This document shows positions 50,511-59,591 of a stretch of 64,000 nucleotides of DNA, in pieces; position 1 is the first letter of the stretch; each line of letters opens with the position of its first letter. The notes beneath the pieces were generated by a model. The model was not told where the DNA came from. It saw only the letters and a list, made by a program, of their open reading frames with translations, and did no database searches. The stretch is from JAXMAO01 sp046350375. GTDB taxonomy: Bacteria; Planctomycetota; Phycisphaerae; UBA1845; UTPLA1. Both the position numbers and the translations under genes were made by a program. The DNA is taken from positions 92,301-156,300 of the forward strand of contig JAXMAO010000009.1 of the NCBI GenBank assembly GCA_046350375.1, given 5' to 3'.

Positions 50511-50867
50511 CTACGAGGGTAGGTAATTGCCCACGATGTTCGCGGCCACCCACAGGCCGGCCGCCAGCAGCGGCAGCGCGATCATGTACCGGCGGAACTG
50601 CGCCGCCGTGGCGGGTTCGCCACGGGCGTTTGTCGCGGTGCCGTAGCGATGCTCGACCCAGCGCCCGAGGAGCATGAGCGCGAGGACGACGCCGCAGAAC
50701 AGATCCAGGCCGGTAAGCCAGCCGGTGCGGAGCGACGCGATGCGTGCCAGCGCCAGCAGCATGGCGACGGGTCCGAAGAAGACCCAGGTGAGCCGGGCGA
50801 ACAGAACGGTCAGGCTGGTGATCTCGTGCGACTGGTCTCGAACTTGCGATTCGGTGGGGTGCTGCAT
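50511..50867 (-). CDS. Small inner-membrane protein of unknown function
   Basis: 118 residues; ATG with GGGAG eight bases upstream. Three predicted membrane helices: VLFARLTWVFFGPVAMLLALA, TGLDLFCGVVLALMLLGRW and MIALPLLAAGLWVAANIVG. No family is recognised. It lies 73 bases upstream of the trehalose-6-phosphate synthase gene on the same strand and may belong to that operon. The 232 bases upstream (50868-51099) show no gene. Confidence 0.7.
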   Translation of the reverse strand: MQHPTESQVRDQSHEITSLTVLFARLTWVFFGPVAMLLALARIASLRTGWLTGLDLFCGVVLALMLLGRWVEHRYGTATNARGEPATAAQFRRYMIALPLLAAGLWVAANIVGNYLPS

Positions 50868-51099
50868 GGCGCCGCTCCCACGCTCAGCACACTGGCTGAG
50901 CTGGCGAATGGCGGCCCGACCATCCCGAAATCCTCCGAGCGCGGGTGCGACTCGGACCCTTTGGGTTTGAGTCCCCAGATCATAGCGGCCGAGTGCGCCG
51001 TTGTCACGATGGGGCGCACGGTCGCGAGCGGCGCCGGCGCACGGACGTGGTTTGTTCCGCGGCGAGATTGCGACTGCGGAATGGCACGCGGACGCGGCG

Positions 51100-53340
51100 C
51101 TACGGGAACAGCGCGCTCACGAAGGCCTGGACGTCGGTGGCGTCGGTCGCGCCGTCGCAGTTGGCGTCGGCGGCGGCGACGCGCGCCGGATCGGCATCGC
51201 GCCCCAGCAACACGTCGATGAACATGGCCGCGTCAGCCGCCGTCACCGCGCCGTCGAAATCGAGATCGCCGCGGGTGCCGAAGGTGACCGTGACGCTGAG
51301 GTAATCATGGAAGGATTCCTGCGCCGAGCGCTCGCCGTAGAGCAGCAGCGTGAGCGGCCCGCCCGAAACATAGCGCCCGAAGTTACTGGTGATCCGGCCC
51401 TCGAGCGTCTTGTCCTCGTTGCCGGCGCAGTGGTCCATGAATCGGGTCTCTCCGACCAGGCCGTGCCCGTCGCCCCAGTTGTTCTGGGTGTAGTCCCAGA
51501 CGTACATCTCCATCTGGATGCAGTCGTCGCCGTAACCCTCCCAGCGGGCGTCGATCTGGCGGATCTGCGCAGGACTTTCGCCGATGGCGAACTCGAAGAT
51601 GTGCGTCGTCTCGCTGCTGGCGGCCGGAATGGGGGAGATGTAGCGATTGGCGTCGGTGTCGCCGCCGGTGGCGTTCGAGGTCGCGAGCCGGGCGTAGTTG
51701 GCCGCCGACAGCTGCGTGCCGACCGCGGCCGGCCGGCGCACGCCGTTGAGCTGCGACCAGCTGGTCGTCGCGGAGCCCCAGGCGAACTTGTCGACCCCCG
51801 CGCCGCTGTTGAAGTCGTAGACGTGCTGGCTCGTGCAGGCCACGGTCAGCGTCGCGAACGAGTCGGACGTGCCCTGGTTGGCCGACGCGTCGTGCGCCAC
51901 CACGCGGATGCGGACGTGCTTCGACAGGTTCGTCGGCACGGTCCAGAGGTACGCGCCGTCGGCCGGCTCGTTGGCCGCGATGAGATTGGGATAGGTTGCC
52001 CCGCCGTCGGTGGAGTAATACAGGTCGACCGCGGTGACGCCCAGGTTGTCGTCGTTGCCCCAGCGAATCTCGCAGGTCTGCCCGGCGCGCAGGGTGTCGC
52101 CGCCGTCGGGCGCGAGCACCTTCGCCTTGGGCGCGGCGTCGTCGTAGCGCGGCACCTGCATGACGATGCAGTGAATGGCCCCCGCGGCCGGAATGATGTC
52201 GTAGCAGTTGATCGGCACGATGGTGACGCCCGCGCCGGCGGCCGCCTGCCAGGTGCCGACCGCCTGCGCGTCTTCGTCGGAGTAACTTGGGTTTCCGGGG
52301 CCGTAGATGGGCACGAAGATGCGGTTGCTGACGCGGAACGCGTTGGTGTAGGTGTAGTGCGTCGAGCCGACGTTCCACGCCGGCGTGCGGTGGACGGTGA
52401 ACCCGAGCGCCTGCATGTAGGGCACGGCGTTGTTGGTGATCGAGATGGCGGTGGCGTTCGAGCCGGGCAGAAACTCGCTGATGATGACGTCGTTGTCGTC
52501 CACGAGGTACATCCACATGTCAATGTGCCCGGTGCCGTCGACGCTCGCGGGCAGCGCCGGGAAGATGTGCAGCGTGTCGATTCCCTGGTACGCCTGGTAG
52601 AGCTCCTGCACGAGCGCCGTCGTGAACGGGTTGTCGCTCAGCACGATGTCGGTGATGAACCCGCTGCGGTTCGGGCCCGGCTGGAAGTTTCCGCCCGAGT
52701 AGTAAAGCCCCATCGGAAAGGCCGTCATGCCGAACAGGCTCTTGCCGAGCAGCGTGGGGATGTAGTTGTCGAGCGGCCGCGTGGGGTAGTAGTGGCTGTC
52801 GACGATGGCGCGGACGCCGTCCTGCCAGATGAAGTGCGGCCCGTAGTCGCGCAGCCAGATGCTGTTGTTCGAGAGCTGGATGAACTGGACCTTGCTCATG
52901 TTGGCCCCGCCGGCGGCAAAGAGCGTGCTGGCGGAGGTCTGCTGGCTGGCGTTCGCGACCACGACATAGGCGATGTCATTCGTCCCCGAGTCGCTGGTCA
53001 GCGCGACCACGCAGTCGCGGACGACGGTGGGCCACTCGGCCGAGCTGTAGCGGAAGATCACGCCCTGCGCCGGGGAATACTCGGGCGGCGACGCGATCAG
53101 CCCCGACGTCGGCGGCATCTCCGGTCCGCCGAGATCCAGCCGATAGGGAAGCAGCGGTCGGTTGGGGTCGAGCTCCGGCCGGCCCCCTTCGCGGGTTCGC
53201 GGCAGGGCGCCGTCGCGCTGCGGGTCGTAGTTCTCGAGCGATTTCAGGCCCCGGGCGATTCGCGTCGGCCGCACGGCGAGGGCCACGGAACAAGATACGA
53301 GGAGGCAGAGTGCGGCAATCATGAGGCGCTGAGCAGGCAT
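51100..53340 (-). CDS. Secreted peptidylarginine/agmatine deiminase-like enzyme with dockerin tail
   Basis: 746 residues from ATG 53340, with AAGGAG upstream and a signal peptide (MIAALCLLVSCSVALA). Residues about 85-400 are the PAD/agmatine deiminase fold. The catalytic set is present: Asp165 (IWLRDYGP), His272 and Asp274 (GHIDMWMYLVDD), Cys391 (AGAIHCIVMQVPR). Next come an Ig-like domain (about 410-510, LAPDGGDTLRAGQTCEIRW), a beta domain with an aspartate-rich end (about 520-685), and a dockerin-like end with GDLDFDGAVTAADAAMFID and ANCDGATDATDVQAFV. Intact catalysis predicts deimination of arginine side chains, free agmatine or similar guanidines outside the cell. Which substrate it uses is open. 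Confidence 0.88.
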   Translation of the reverse strand: MPAQRLMIAALCLLVSCSVALAVRPTRIARGLKSLENYDPQRDGALPRTREGGRPELDPNRPLLPYRLDLGGPEMPPTSGLIASPPEYSPAQGVIFRYSSAEWPTVVRDCVVALTSDSGTNDIAYVVVANASQQTSASTLFAAGGANMSKVQFIQLSNNSIWLRDYGPHFIWQDGVRAIVDSHYYPTRPLDNYIPTLLGKSLFGMTAFPMGLYYSGGNFQPGPNRSGFITDIVLSDNPFTTALVQELYQAYQGIDTLHIFPALPASVDGTGHIDMWMYLVDDNDVIISEFLPGSNATAISITNNAVPYMQALGFTVHRTPAWNVGSTHYTYTNAFRVSNRIFVPIYGPGNPSYSDEDAQAVGTWQAAAGAGVTIVPINCYDIIPAAGAIHCIVMQVPRYDDAAPKAKVLAPDGGDTLRAGQTCEIRWGNDDNLGVTAVDLYYSTDGGATYPNLIAANEPADGAYLWTVPTNLSKHVRIRVVAHDASANQGTSDSFATLTVACTSQHVYDFNSGAGVDKFAWGSATTSWSQLNGVRRPAAVGTQLSAANYARLATSNATGGDTDANRYISPIPAASSETTHIFEFAIGESPAQIRQIDARWEGYGDDCIQMEMYVWDYTQNNWGDGHGLVGETRFMDHCAGNEDKTLEGRITSNFGRYVSGGPLTLLLYGERSAQESFHDYLSVTVTFGTRGDLDFDGAVTAADAAMFIDVLLGRDADPARVAAADANCDGATDATDVQAFVSALFP

Positions 53341-53777
53341 GGGCGCTCCTTGCTGAGGTCGAGGGGTACGGTCTGGCGCAGGGTCAGGCTGGAACGCGCC
53401 GCCATGGGGCGCGCGCCGGGCAATCGGCGAGCCCGAACGGGTCCGAGTCGCCATGAGCCGATTGTACCCGGCCGGCACGCGTGAGAACATGATCTCTACA
53501 TCTGTTTATCTGCCGCGAATGAACGCACCCAACCCGGGCATCGCCCGCGGGATCCACGCCGGGGGCGGCATGCCGCGCGTCTCGTGGCACGCGACATGCT
53601 GACGACGGACGGCGACCGGGCCGGGCGTTGCCCGCCGCGGTCCCGCCCGGGGCGCTTGCAATCGACATGTGTATCTGACTATCATCCTCTCCTGTCTGCA
53701 CAAGTCTGTCCCCCGCGGCCCGCCGACCTGCGTCCGCCCGACATCCGCCGGCTACGGGCCGTTCGGAGAGCACGCCC
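53341..53777. other. Divergent intergenic region
   Basis: 437 bases between the deiminase (minus) and the HEAT-repeat gene (plus). No gene is seen. A short inverted repeat GAGA-acatga-TCTC at 53483-53496 lies about 145 bases before the deiminase start. AT-richer patches near 53500 and 53670-53690 are the likely promoter zones. Confidence 0.45.
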
Positions 53778-54440
53778 ATGCCGACCGACTCCGCCCCGGG
53801 GCGGCCTGCCCGTTCGCGCCGTCGCTCCCTCCGCGCCCCGCGGATCCTGCCGCCCGCCAGCGTCGCGGCCGCCGTCTCCGAGTTTTCCGCACCCGGCGGC
53901 ACGGCCCGCTTCGCCGCCGGCAAGGCCCTGGCCGCCACCGCGCAGCACGCCCCCGGACGCGTCTATCCGCACTTCGGCGCGATCGCGGCGCAGCTCGACA
54001 GCGACAGCCAGATCGTCCGCTGGGAGGCGTTGCAGATTCTCGCCGAGTTAGCCGCGGCCGACGTCGACCGCCGGATCGACCGACTTCTCGGCCGATACCT
54101 CTCCTTTATTCGATGCGGAAACCTCGTCTCGGCGGCCAACGCCGTGAAGGGCGCCGCACAGATTGCGTCCGCGCGGCCAGACCTGCTCCGCCGCATCGTC
54201 CCCGCAATACTCGGTGTTGAACGCGCGACCTACAAGACCGACGAGTGCCGGAATGTCGCCATTCAGCAGGCGCTCAGGGCGCTCTGCGAACTGGGGCCGC
54301 GGGCGCTCCGCCTGTCCGCGGTGACGGCGTTCGTCCGCCGGCAACTCAGGAACCCGCGACCGGCCGTTCGGCGGGTGGCTCAGAGCGCGATCCGGCAACA
54401 ACCCATTCGCGGTTCCCCGGGCCGCGCCGCAGCCGTCTGA
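53778..54440 (+). CDS. HEAT-repeat-like protein
   Basis: 220 residues; ATG with GGAGAG eight bases upstream. After a basic N-terminus (GRPARSRRRSLRAPRILPP) come about four alpha-helical repeats of HEAT type: RFAAGKALAATAQHAPGRVY, IVRWEALQILAELAAADVDRR, NLVSAANAVKGAAQIAS, NVAIQQALRALCELGPRALR and PAVRRVAQSAIRQQPIRG. No signal peptide or catalytic motif is seen, so it is probably a cytoplasmic scaffold. It stands alone on this strand, 149 bases before the next gene. Confidence 0.72.
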   Translation: MPTDSAPGRPARSRRRSLRAPRILPPASVAAAVSEFSAPGGTARFAAGKALAATAQHAPGRVYPHFGAIAAQLDSDSQIVRWEALQILAELAAADVDRRIDRLLGRYLSFIRCGNLVSAANAVKGAAQIASARPDLLRRIVPAILGVERATYKTDECRNVAIQQALRALCELGPRALRLSAVTAFVRRQLRNPRPAVRRVAQSAIRQQPIRGSPGRAAAV

Positions 54441-54589
54441 ACGCGTCAAACCGGGCGCAGTGTCAACCCCAGACCGAGAATCTCCGTTCGAATGCGTGAG
54501 TTCGCCTTGGCGTTCTCGCCCAAGACCTCACTGCCGCGAATCCGCGGTAAGTGCGAGGCTGCCGCGTTGCAGCCACCCGGGAGAATCTC

Positions 54590-55477
54590 ATGATCAAGCA
54601 ATATGCCATTCTGCCGCTGCTTGCGGGCGTGGTCTTCGTTGCCGGCGGAAGCTCGTGCCCCCAACTGTGGGACTTCCAGATCACCCACCTCCATGTCACG
54701 GACGCACAGGAGGAGGGCACGTTCAGCACCCACGGCGATGAGCCTTACTTCATCGTCGTCGGCTTCCGGTCCACCTGGACCACGCCCGGCTCGACCCGCG
54801 TCTTCTGGAATGGCGCCCTCGACGATGACTGGGCCGACGGCATCGACGACGGCGGCGACCGGGACATTCCCGCCAGCATGGGCAAGCTCGAGTTCGGCCG
54901 CGTCGGAACGCTTTACACATTTGACGAGATACGAGACGGCGCACACCCGCAATTGCTGGGGGCCGTCGTCATCGCCATGGAGAGCGACAACACGCCCTTC
55001 TCCAGCGTCCGGTCGACCGTCAACGACGACCTGATCCCGGCGCTTCAAAATCAGCTGATCCACCTCGTGGAGGAAGGCAACGTCAGCGTCGATCACGTCG
55101 ACCAGGCGCTGGCCGACGCCCGCGATGCCATCCAATCAGCCATGCGCCTGACCACGCTCGAGAAGATCGGCGCGGTCATCCTGGCGGGCGGCGACCCCGA
55201 CGACAAGATCGGCGACCCGCACGTCTTCGCCTTCCCGGTGGTCGATCCGGCCGTCATCGACCTGGTCCACACGTTCCGGGCCGACCCGGACGGCGTCACG
55301 CTGATGAAGCTCGAAGACAGTTCGCTCACGGAGTCGTTCGCGGGCGACGGCGCCACGTATGCCGTCACCGTCACCGGCACGCTGCGGAGCGACTCGTCCG
55401 CACGTTCCAGTGGGCTGGATGTCGCGTTTGAACTGTCGCCCGAACGCCTGCGGCAGGCGCTCCAGCCGCTGCCGTAG
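54590..55477 (+). CDS. Exported protein of unknown function
   Basis: 295 residues; ATG 54590 with GGGAG upstream. The signal-like start YAILPLLAGVVFVAGGSSC may be a lipoprotein signal, but the lipobox is poor. The body is acidic with repeated Asp runs (DDDWADGIDDGGDRD) and a beta-helix-beta pattern (ITHLHVTDAQEEGTFSTHGDEPYFIVVGF, EFGRVGTLYTFDEI, LLGAVVIAMESD). No family is recognised. It lies between two other exported proteins in the same direction (gap of 167 bases downstream) and has no obvious partner. Confidence 0.68.
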   Translation: MIKQYAILPLLAGVVFVAGGSSCPQLWDFQITHLHVTDAQEEGTFSTHGDEPYFIVVGFRSTWTTPGSTRVFWNGALDDDWADGIDDGGDRDIPASMGKLEFGRVGTLYTFDEIRDGAHPQLLGAVVIAMESDNTPFSSVRSTVNDDLIPALQNQLIHLVEEGNVSVDHVDQALADARDAIQSAMRLTTLEKIGAVILAGGDPDDKIGDPHVFAFPVVDPAVIDLVHTFRADPDGVTLMKLEDSSLTESFAGDGATYAVTVTGTLRSDSSARSSGLDVAFELSPERLRQALQPLP

Positions 55478-55644
55478 TCCCCGCTGAACCCGGACTTGCG
55501 TCCCGGCGCGGTCCCTCGCGCCGCGCCGGGGCAAGATCGGGACTCGCCGCGGGCCGGTCGAGCGTGTATCGTTGATTTGCCTCGCGCTTTGCATGCCCGG
55601 GCGTTCGCCAACAGTGCACGCCCCGGTCAACGGAGGCGAAAATC

Positions 55645-57432
55645 ATGTCGCCCGCGCCCGTTGGTCGCATCGTCCTGCCGGTGGTTGCAATTCTGACAGC
55701 CGCCTGTCCGCCGCCGGCGCGCGGTGCCGCCGAGTTCCGCTGGGCCCACTTCGATCCCTACGTCATCCGCCACGATCGCACCGCCGCCGTCGACCTCGTT
55801 TGCCTGCCCGACGGCACGTTCACCGCCGTTCGACTGGCGCCGGCGTGGGCCGCGGGCGAGATCGCGCTCGCGCCGCGCGGCGCGGGCGTGTATGGCGTCG
55901 CGCTTGCGGCCGCCGACCTCGTTGGCGGACTCGTACCGGACGACGTCAACCGCCGCTTCGCCGGCTACCTGCGCCTCTACGACGGCGCGACGCTCGTCAC
56001 GCAGGTGAATCTCTTCGTTCCGATTCTCACCCCCGACGTGCCCGCGGCTGCACCGATCTCCGTTGCCGCCGCCTATCCGCTGCAGGTCACGCCGCATCTG
56101 CGGAACGTGGTCGGGACGTGGGACAACTCCACTGCGACGCTCGCCACCATCGCCAACGACTTCCAGCTCGAGCACGAGGGTCGGTTCGACTTTCTCGCGG
56201 TCGTTTACCTCCGCGGGCCGTTCGCGCCGACGCGCTTCTTCAACGCCCACAGCAACGAGCAGAACATCGGCGACATCGCCGGGCACCCCGAGTTCGGCGA
56301 CTGCGGCAAGCTGAAGGGCATCATCAAGTTCTCGAATGCAACCGCGTTCGACGGCGCGGGCCCGACCCTGTTGCACGAACTGGTGCACCACTGGGGCAAC
56401 GCCCTCGGCACCGCGCTTCCGCCACTCTTTTCCGTCGGCGCTCACTGGCCGCCGGGCAGCCTCGGCAGCGACCCGCTCGGCGTCGAGAACGGCCATTTCG
56501 ATTTTCACCTGAGCGCGCTGCCGGACGGGCGCTATCGGCTGGATTCGGCCCCGCCGCCGCGCGACTACGCCGACCTGACGCTGTATCTCATGGGGTTGGT
56601 GTCCGCCAGCGCCGTCGGGCCGAACCTGATTTACACCGATCCCGCGCTGGTCGCCGCGCCGGGCGCGGTCTGGCACGCTCCGGATGCGGTCATCGCCGGC
56701 GCCGACGTCGTCGCCGCGCTGGGCGAGCGCGTGCCGATCGTCCGCGATTCGCCCACCCAGTTCCGCCTCGCGACCATTCTCGTCACTGAAGGCGCCCTCG
56801 CAGACGCCGACACCCTGCGCTTCTACGACTGGATGGCCGCTCGCGCCGCGCTGACCGTGCCCGTGCTCACGCACCCCGGGCTGGTGACCGAACAGAGTCA
56901 CCCGTTTTTCCTCGCGACCGGCGGGCGGGCGCGGCTCAACAGCGCGCTGTTTTGCTCGATCGACGCCGGCGTGCACGTCACCACGTCCACCAACGTGTTC
57001 TGCCAGTTGCACGACTTCGGCCCGGTCGCCGTCGGCGCATCGCGCACCAAGGACCTGTTCATCACCCGCCGCGCCGCGGTGCCGGTCCTCGGCACGCCCG
57101 GCGCGACGCAATACTCCGTCTCGCTCACCAATCCGGCCGACTTCGCCTTGCGTGCGGCGGGCGGCGGCCCGCTTCCGGCTCACTTCACCGCCGACGCTCA
57201 CCTGCTGGTCGACTATCGCCCGGCGAGCGCCGGCCGGCACGACACGCTGGTGCGTGTTCAGTCCGACGACCCGCAGGTCTCCGAGCTGGAGATCGAGCTG
57301 ACCGGCACGACCGCGTGCGGCATGTGCGGCGCCGGCGCTTCGATGGCGCTGGCAACGTGCATGGGCGCGCTGCTGCCGTGGCGCGCGCGGCACGCGCGGC
57401 GCTTGTCCCGCCGGGCGCGTGATCGCCGGTAG
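55645..57432 (+). CDS. Exported HExxH-motif protein with a Cys-rich C-terminal sorting-like tail
   Basis: 595 residues; ATG with GGAGG upstream. Signal peptide is IVLPVVAILTAACPPPARG, with a possible lipobox at Cys. A zinc-metalloprotease-like HELVHHWGN (HExxHxxG) lies near residue 247, in PTLLHELVHHWGNALG, with SVGAHWPPGSL and GVENGHFDFHLSALP downstream. Residues about 445-560 are an ASPM/HYDIN-type Ig-like domain (ATQYSVSLTNPADFAL, VDYRPASAGRHDTLVRVQSDDPQV). The end is CGMCGAGASMALATCMG, then a hydrophobic stretch and a basic tail. This resembles MYXO-CTERM-like envelope sorting signals in having Cys, a hydrophobic helix and Arg residues. Protease activity is not established. Confidence 0.72.
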   Translation: MSPAPVGRIVLPVVAILTAACPPPARGAAEFRWAHFDPYVIRHDRTAAVDLVCLPDGTFTAVRLAPAWAAGEIALAPRGAGVYGVALAAADLVGGLVPDDVNRRFAGYLRLYDGATLVTQVNLFVPILTPDVPAAAPISVAAAYPLQVTPHLRNVVGTWDNSTATLATIANDFQLEHEGRFDFLAVVYLRGPFAPTRFFNAHSNEQNIGDIAGHPEFGDCGKLKGIIKFSNATAFDGAGPTLLHELVHHWGNALGTALPPLFSVGAHWPPGSLGSDPLGVENGHFDFHLSALPDGRYRLDSAPPPRDYADLTLYLMGLVSASAVGPNLIYTDPALVAAPGAVWHAPDAVIAGADVVAALGERVPIVRDSPTQFRLATILVTEGALADADTLRFYDWMAARAALTVPVLTHPGLVTEQSHPFFLATGGRARLNSALFCSIDAGVHVTTSTNVFCQLHDFGPVAVGASRTKDLFITRRAAVPVLGTPGATQYSVSLTNPADFALRAAGGGPLPAHFTADAHLLVDYRPASAGRHDTLVRVQSDDPQVSELEIELTGTTACGMCGAGASMALATCMGALLPWRARHARRLSRRARDRR

Positions 57433-57597
57433 TGGTGGCGCGCCGTCGCGCTGGCGCCGCCGGCGCGCTGCACAAGGCGCTGTAGTCAGGCGATGAAACC
57501 CGATGCACGGAGCGGAAGTCGCCGACGGCTCCCGATGCGTTAGTGCCGGCCGTGCAAGACGCTGCAAAGTTGTTAATTGCGGAGCAAGAGTGTCTGA

Positions 57598-57671
57598 TGG
57601 GCGTTGCAGGACTCGAACCTGCGACCTCTTCCGTGTGAAGGAAGCGCTCTAGCCAACTGAGCTAAACGCCC
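57598..57671 (-). tRNA. tRNA-Val (anticodon CAC)
   Basis: The minus strand folds as a full cloverleaf. The acceptor stem GGGCGTT pairs with AACGCCC, the D-stem GCTC/GAGC, the anticodon stem CTTCC/GGAAG with loop TTCACAC (anticodon CAC, Val GTG codons), and the T-arm GCAGG-TTCGAGT-CCTGC. The discriminator base is A and CCA is not encoded. GTG is a heavily used Val codon in this high-GC DNA. Confidence 0.95.
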
Positions 57672-57888
57672 GCGCGAACGCCGTAGTCTACGGGCCCGGC
57701 AGCGGACACACAAGCCGCATCCCTTCGGCCGCGGACTCTTCCCCAACGACACCCCGCCGCTGGGCAGTTCTCCCCAGCCATGCTCGCAGACAACCGCATT
57801 GCCGGGCCGTGGGCCGTTGGCACGATTATTGCTCCGTCCGTTCAACTATGAAACCGGGCTCGGAACATCAACATTCAGGACCCATTCC

Positions 57889-58437
57889 ATGTCGAAGTTT
57901 GTCTGCATCATCTCCGGCCCGCTGTTCGTTGTTGGTGGGCTGACTGTTTCGCATGCGCTCGCCGAGAAACCGAACGCACAGTCTCAATCGGCCGCACCAA
58001 CCAACCCGCCCGGAACGCCGCCGAGCGGCGTGTGCGTGCCGTGCCTCGAGCAGATTCGGCACATGCACGCCGGCGGCCAGAGCACGGCCGCGTCTGGCGC
58101 TGCGTCGGTCAAGGGCGTGAAGCCGATCACAGGGAAAGTTCCCGCCGCAGGCCAGACCGCACAATACGTCCGGGTTGAAGAGGTCACGCGCGGCACATCA
58201 CAAACCGCGAGTGCGCCGCACGTCGGAAGAGTCATCTCCCCGGGCGTTGTGAAGGGCTTCAACCCGCAGCCAGATCCACCCATGGGTCACGGCGGACGCG
58301 TCGTGTCACCCGGCGTGATCAAGGGCTTCAACCCGCAGCCGGATCTGCCCGTGGGTCACGTCTCGCGGCAGGTGCTTGTGCACGTGAAGTGTCCGCACTG
58401 CAACCAAGTGATCGACGTGTTGACGACCGTTCCGTAG
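57889..58437 (+). CDS. Exported protein with two GFNPQPDPP-type repeats
   Basis: 182 residues; ATG with AGGA nine bases upstream. Signal peptide is ISGPLFVVGGLTVSHALA. A Cys pair CVPCLEQIRHMH is followed by a low-complexity linker. Then come two 22-residue repeats, GRVISPGVVKGFNPQPDPP and GRVVSPGVIKGFNPQPDLP, each followed by GH. The end has CPHCNQVIDV, another CxxC. GFNPQPDPP is a motif of uncharacterised bacterial proteins; no function is known to me. The two CxxC pairs could bind metal or form disulfides. Convergent with the PEP-CTERM gene downstream, 23 bases apart. Confidence 0.75.
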   Translation: MSKFVCIISGPLFVVGGLTVSHALAEKPNAQSQSAAPTNPPGTPPSGVCVPCLEQIRHMHAGGQSTAASGAASVKGVKPITGKVPAAGQTAQYVRVEEVTRGTSQTASAPHVGRVISPGVVKGFNPQPDPPMGHGGRVVSPGVIKGFNPQPDLPVGHVSRQVLVHVKCPHCNQVIDVLTTVP

Positions 58438-58460
58438 CGCGGCCGAGCGGCTCCGCCGAG

Positions 58461-59204
58461 CTATCGCCGCGGGCGCGCCCGGCCGCGAGCGATCGGCGAC
58501 AGGCCGAGCAGGCCGAATAGCGCCAGCGTCGCCGGCTCGGGGACGTTGTGGATGACGATCACGTCGTCGGCCAGGGCGCCGGCGAGCCCGCCGGGAATGG
58601 TCGGCGCATCGCCGAATTGAACCAGGGCGGCCGGCGGCGTCGGGCCGGCGGTCGTCGAGTTGTAAACGAAGGTCCACAGCAGCGAGTTGACGCGCATGCC
58701 GATGCCATCGACGACCGAATCGCCGCCGGACTTCGTGGTCGTCAGTCGAGCCGTGAGCACCGAATAGTCGACCGCCGGGAGGTCGATCGGCGGAAAGGGG
58801 CCGTACACCGCGCGCGTGGCGGCCAGCAGTCCGCCGGCATTGATCGCCTGAAGATTCGTGCCGGCCCACGGGTAATTCCCAGGTTGCAGATTCGAGATGG
58901 CGTGCTTGTCGGTGTTGCCGAGAAAGTCGGTGCCCGCCGAAGAGATGACCATGAGCGGCAGAACCGACTGCCAGTGCATCTGCATGGTCAGGTCCCACGC
59001 GCAGACGACCGGCCCGGGGGAGGTGTCGCAGGAAAGTTTGAGGTCGCTCCCGGCAGCGCCCTGGCTGATGACGCCTGCGGCTGGCGATGCCGGGACGGCC
59101 TCGAACCAGACGGACACATTCGGCGGCTGAGCAACGGCGGCGGCCGCGGGAATCAGAACCAGCAACAGGCAGATCGCGCGGGGCGACAGTCGGTACCCGG
59201 CCAC
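58461..59204 (-). CDS. PEP-CTERM-tailed exported protein
   Basis: 247 residues. The GTG start at 59204 is chosen for GGAAGGAGA just upstream and the signal ICLLLVLIPAAAAVAQ. The body (WFEAVPASPAAGVISQGAAG ... LPAVDYSVLTARL) is beta-predicted and unassigned. The C-terminus NVPEPATLALFGLLGLSPIA plus a basic RGRARPRR end is a PEP-CTERM signal. Together with the protein at 37933 it shows that the host uses exosortase sorting, though no exosortase is in the window. Confidence 0.82.
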   Translation of the reverse strand: MAGYRLSPRAICLLLVLIPAAAAVAQPPNVSVWFEAVPASPAAGVISQGAAGSDLKLSCDTSPGPVVCAWDLTMQMHWQSVLPLMVISSAGTDFLGNTDKHAISNLQPGNYPWAGTNLQAINAGGLLAATRAVYGPFPPIDLPAVDYSVLTARLTTTKSGGDSVVDGIGMRVNSLLWTFVYNSTTAGPTPPAALVQFGDAPTIPGGLAGALADDVIVIHNVPEPATLALFGLLGLSPIARGRARPRR

Positions 59205-59591
59205 GGTACGTCTCCTTCCCCCAAGCGTGCGCTTCCTCTCCCGCGGCCCGCACAGATGTGACGCCGCCAGCATAATCAATTCGGCGGTGGCACTGCAATC
59301 GGCCGGACCACGCGAATCGAGCCCCATCGGCGGGCGGCACAAGCCTTGTGGCATCAGCCGGGGCCCCAGGCCGGCCGGACGAGCCAGACGTGCCCGAAAG
59401 CCGCATTCGAAAGCGCTTCGCGCGGCAGTCTTTACAGCCAGGCCGTCGAAATCTTAAACTCCCGCCCGGTCGGGGCTGCGGCCAGGCGCTGAGTCGCCCA
59501 GTCGCGGCCCGCCACTGAATCCAGGCATCCAATTCCCGGCACCGCTGCGGCAGGCGTGGCCCGCAGCGACTCCGGGGCGACCGACGCACCT
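59205..59591. other. Divergent intergenic region
   Basis: 387 bases between the PEP-CTERM gene (minus) and the inositol-phosphate synthase gene (plus). No gene or repeat is seen. A half-match to a sigma-54 box (CGGCAC-N5-TTGT) occurs near 59334 but lacks the GC of the -12 element. Confidence 0.5.

Noticed and set aside
51001..53484. 827-codon plus-strand frame
   Set aside because: Antisense to the deiminase, which has all catalytic residues in its own frame.
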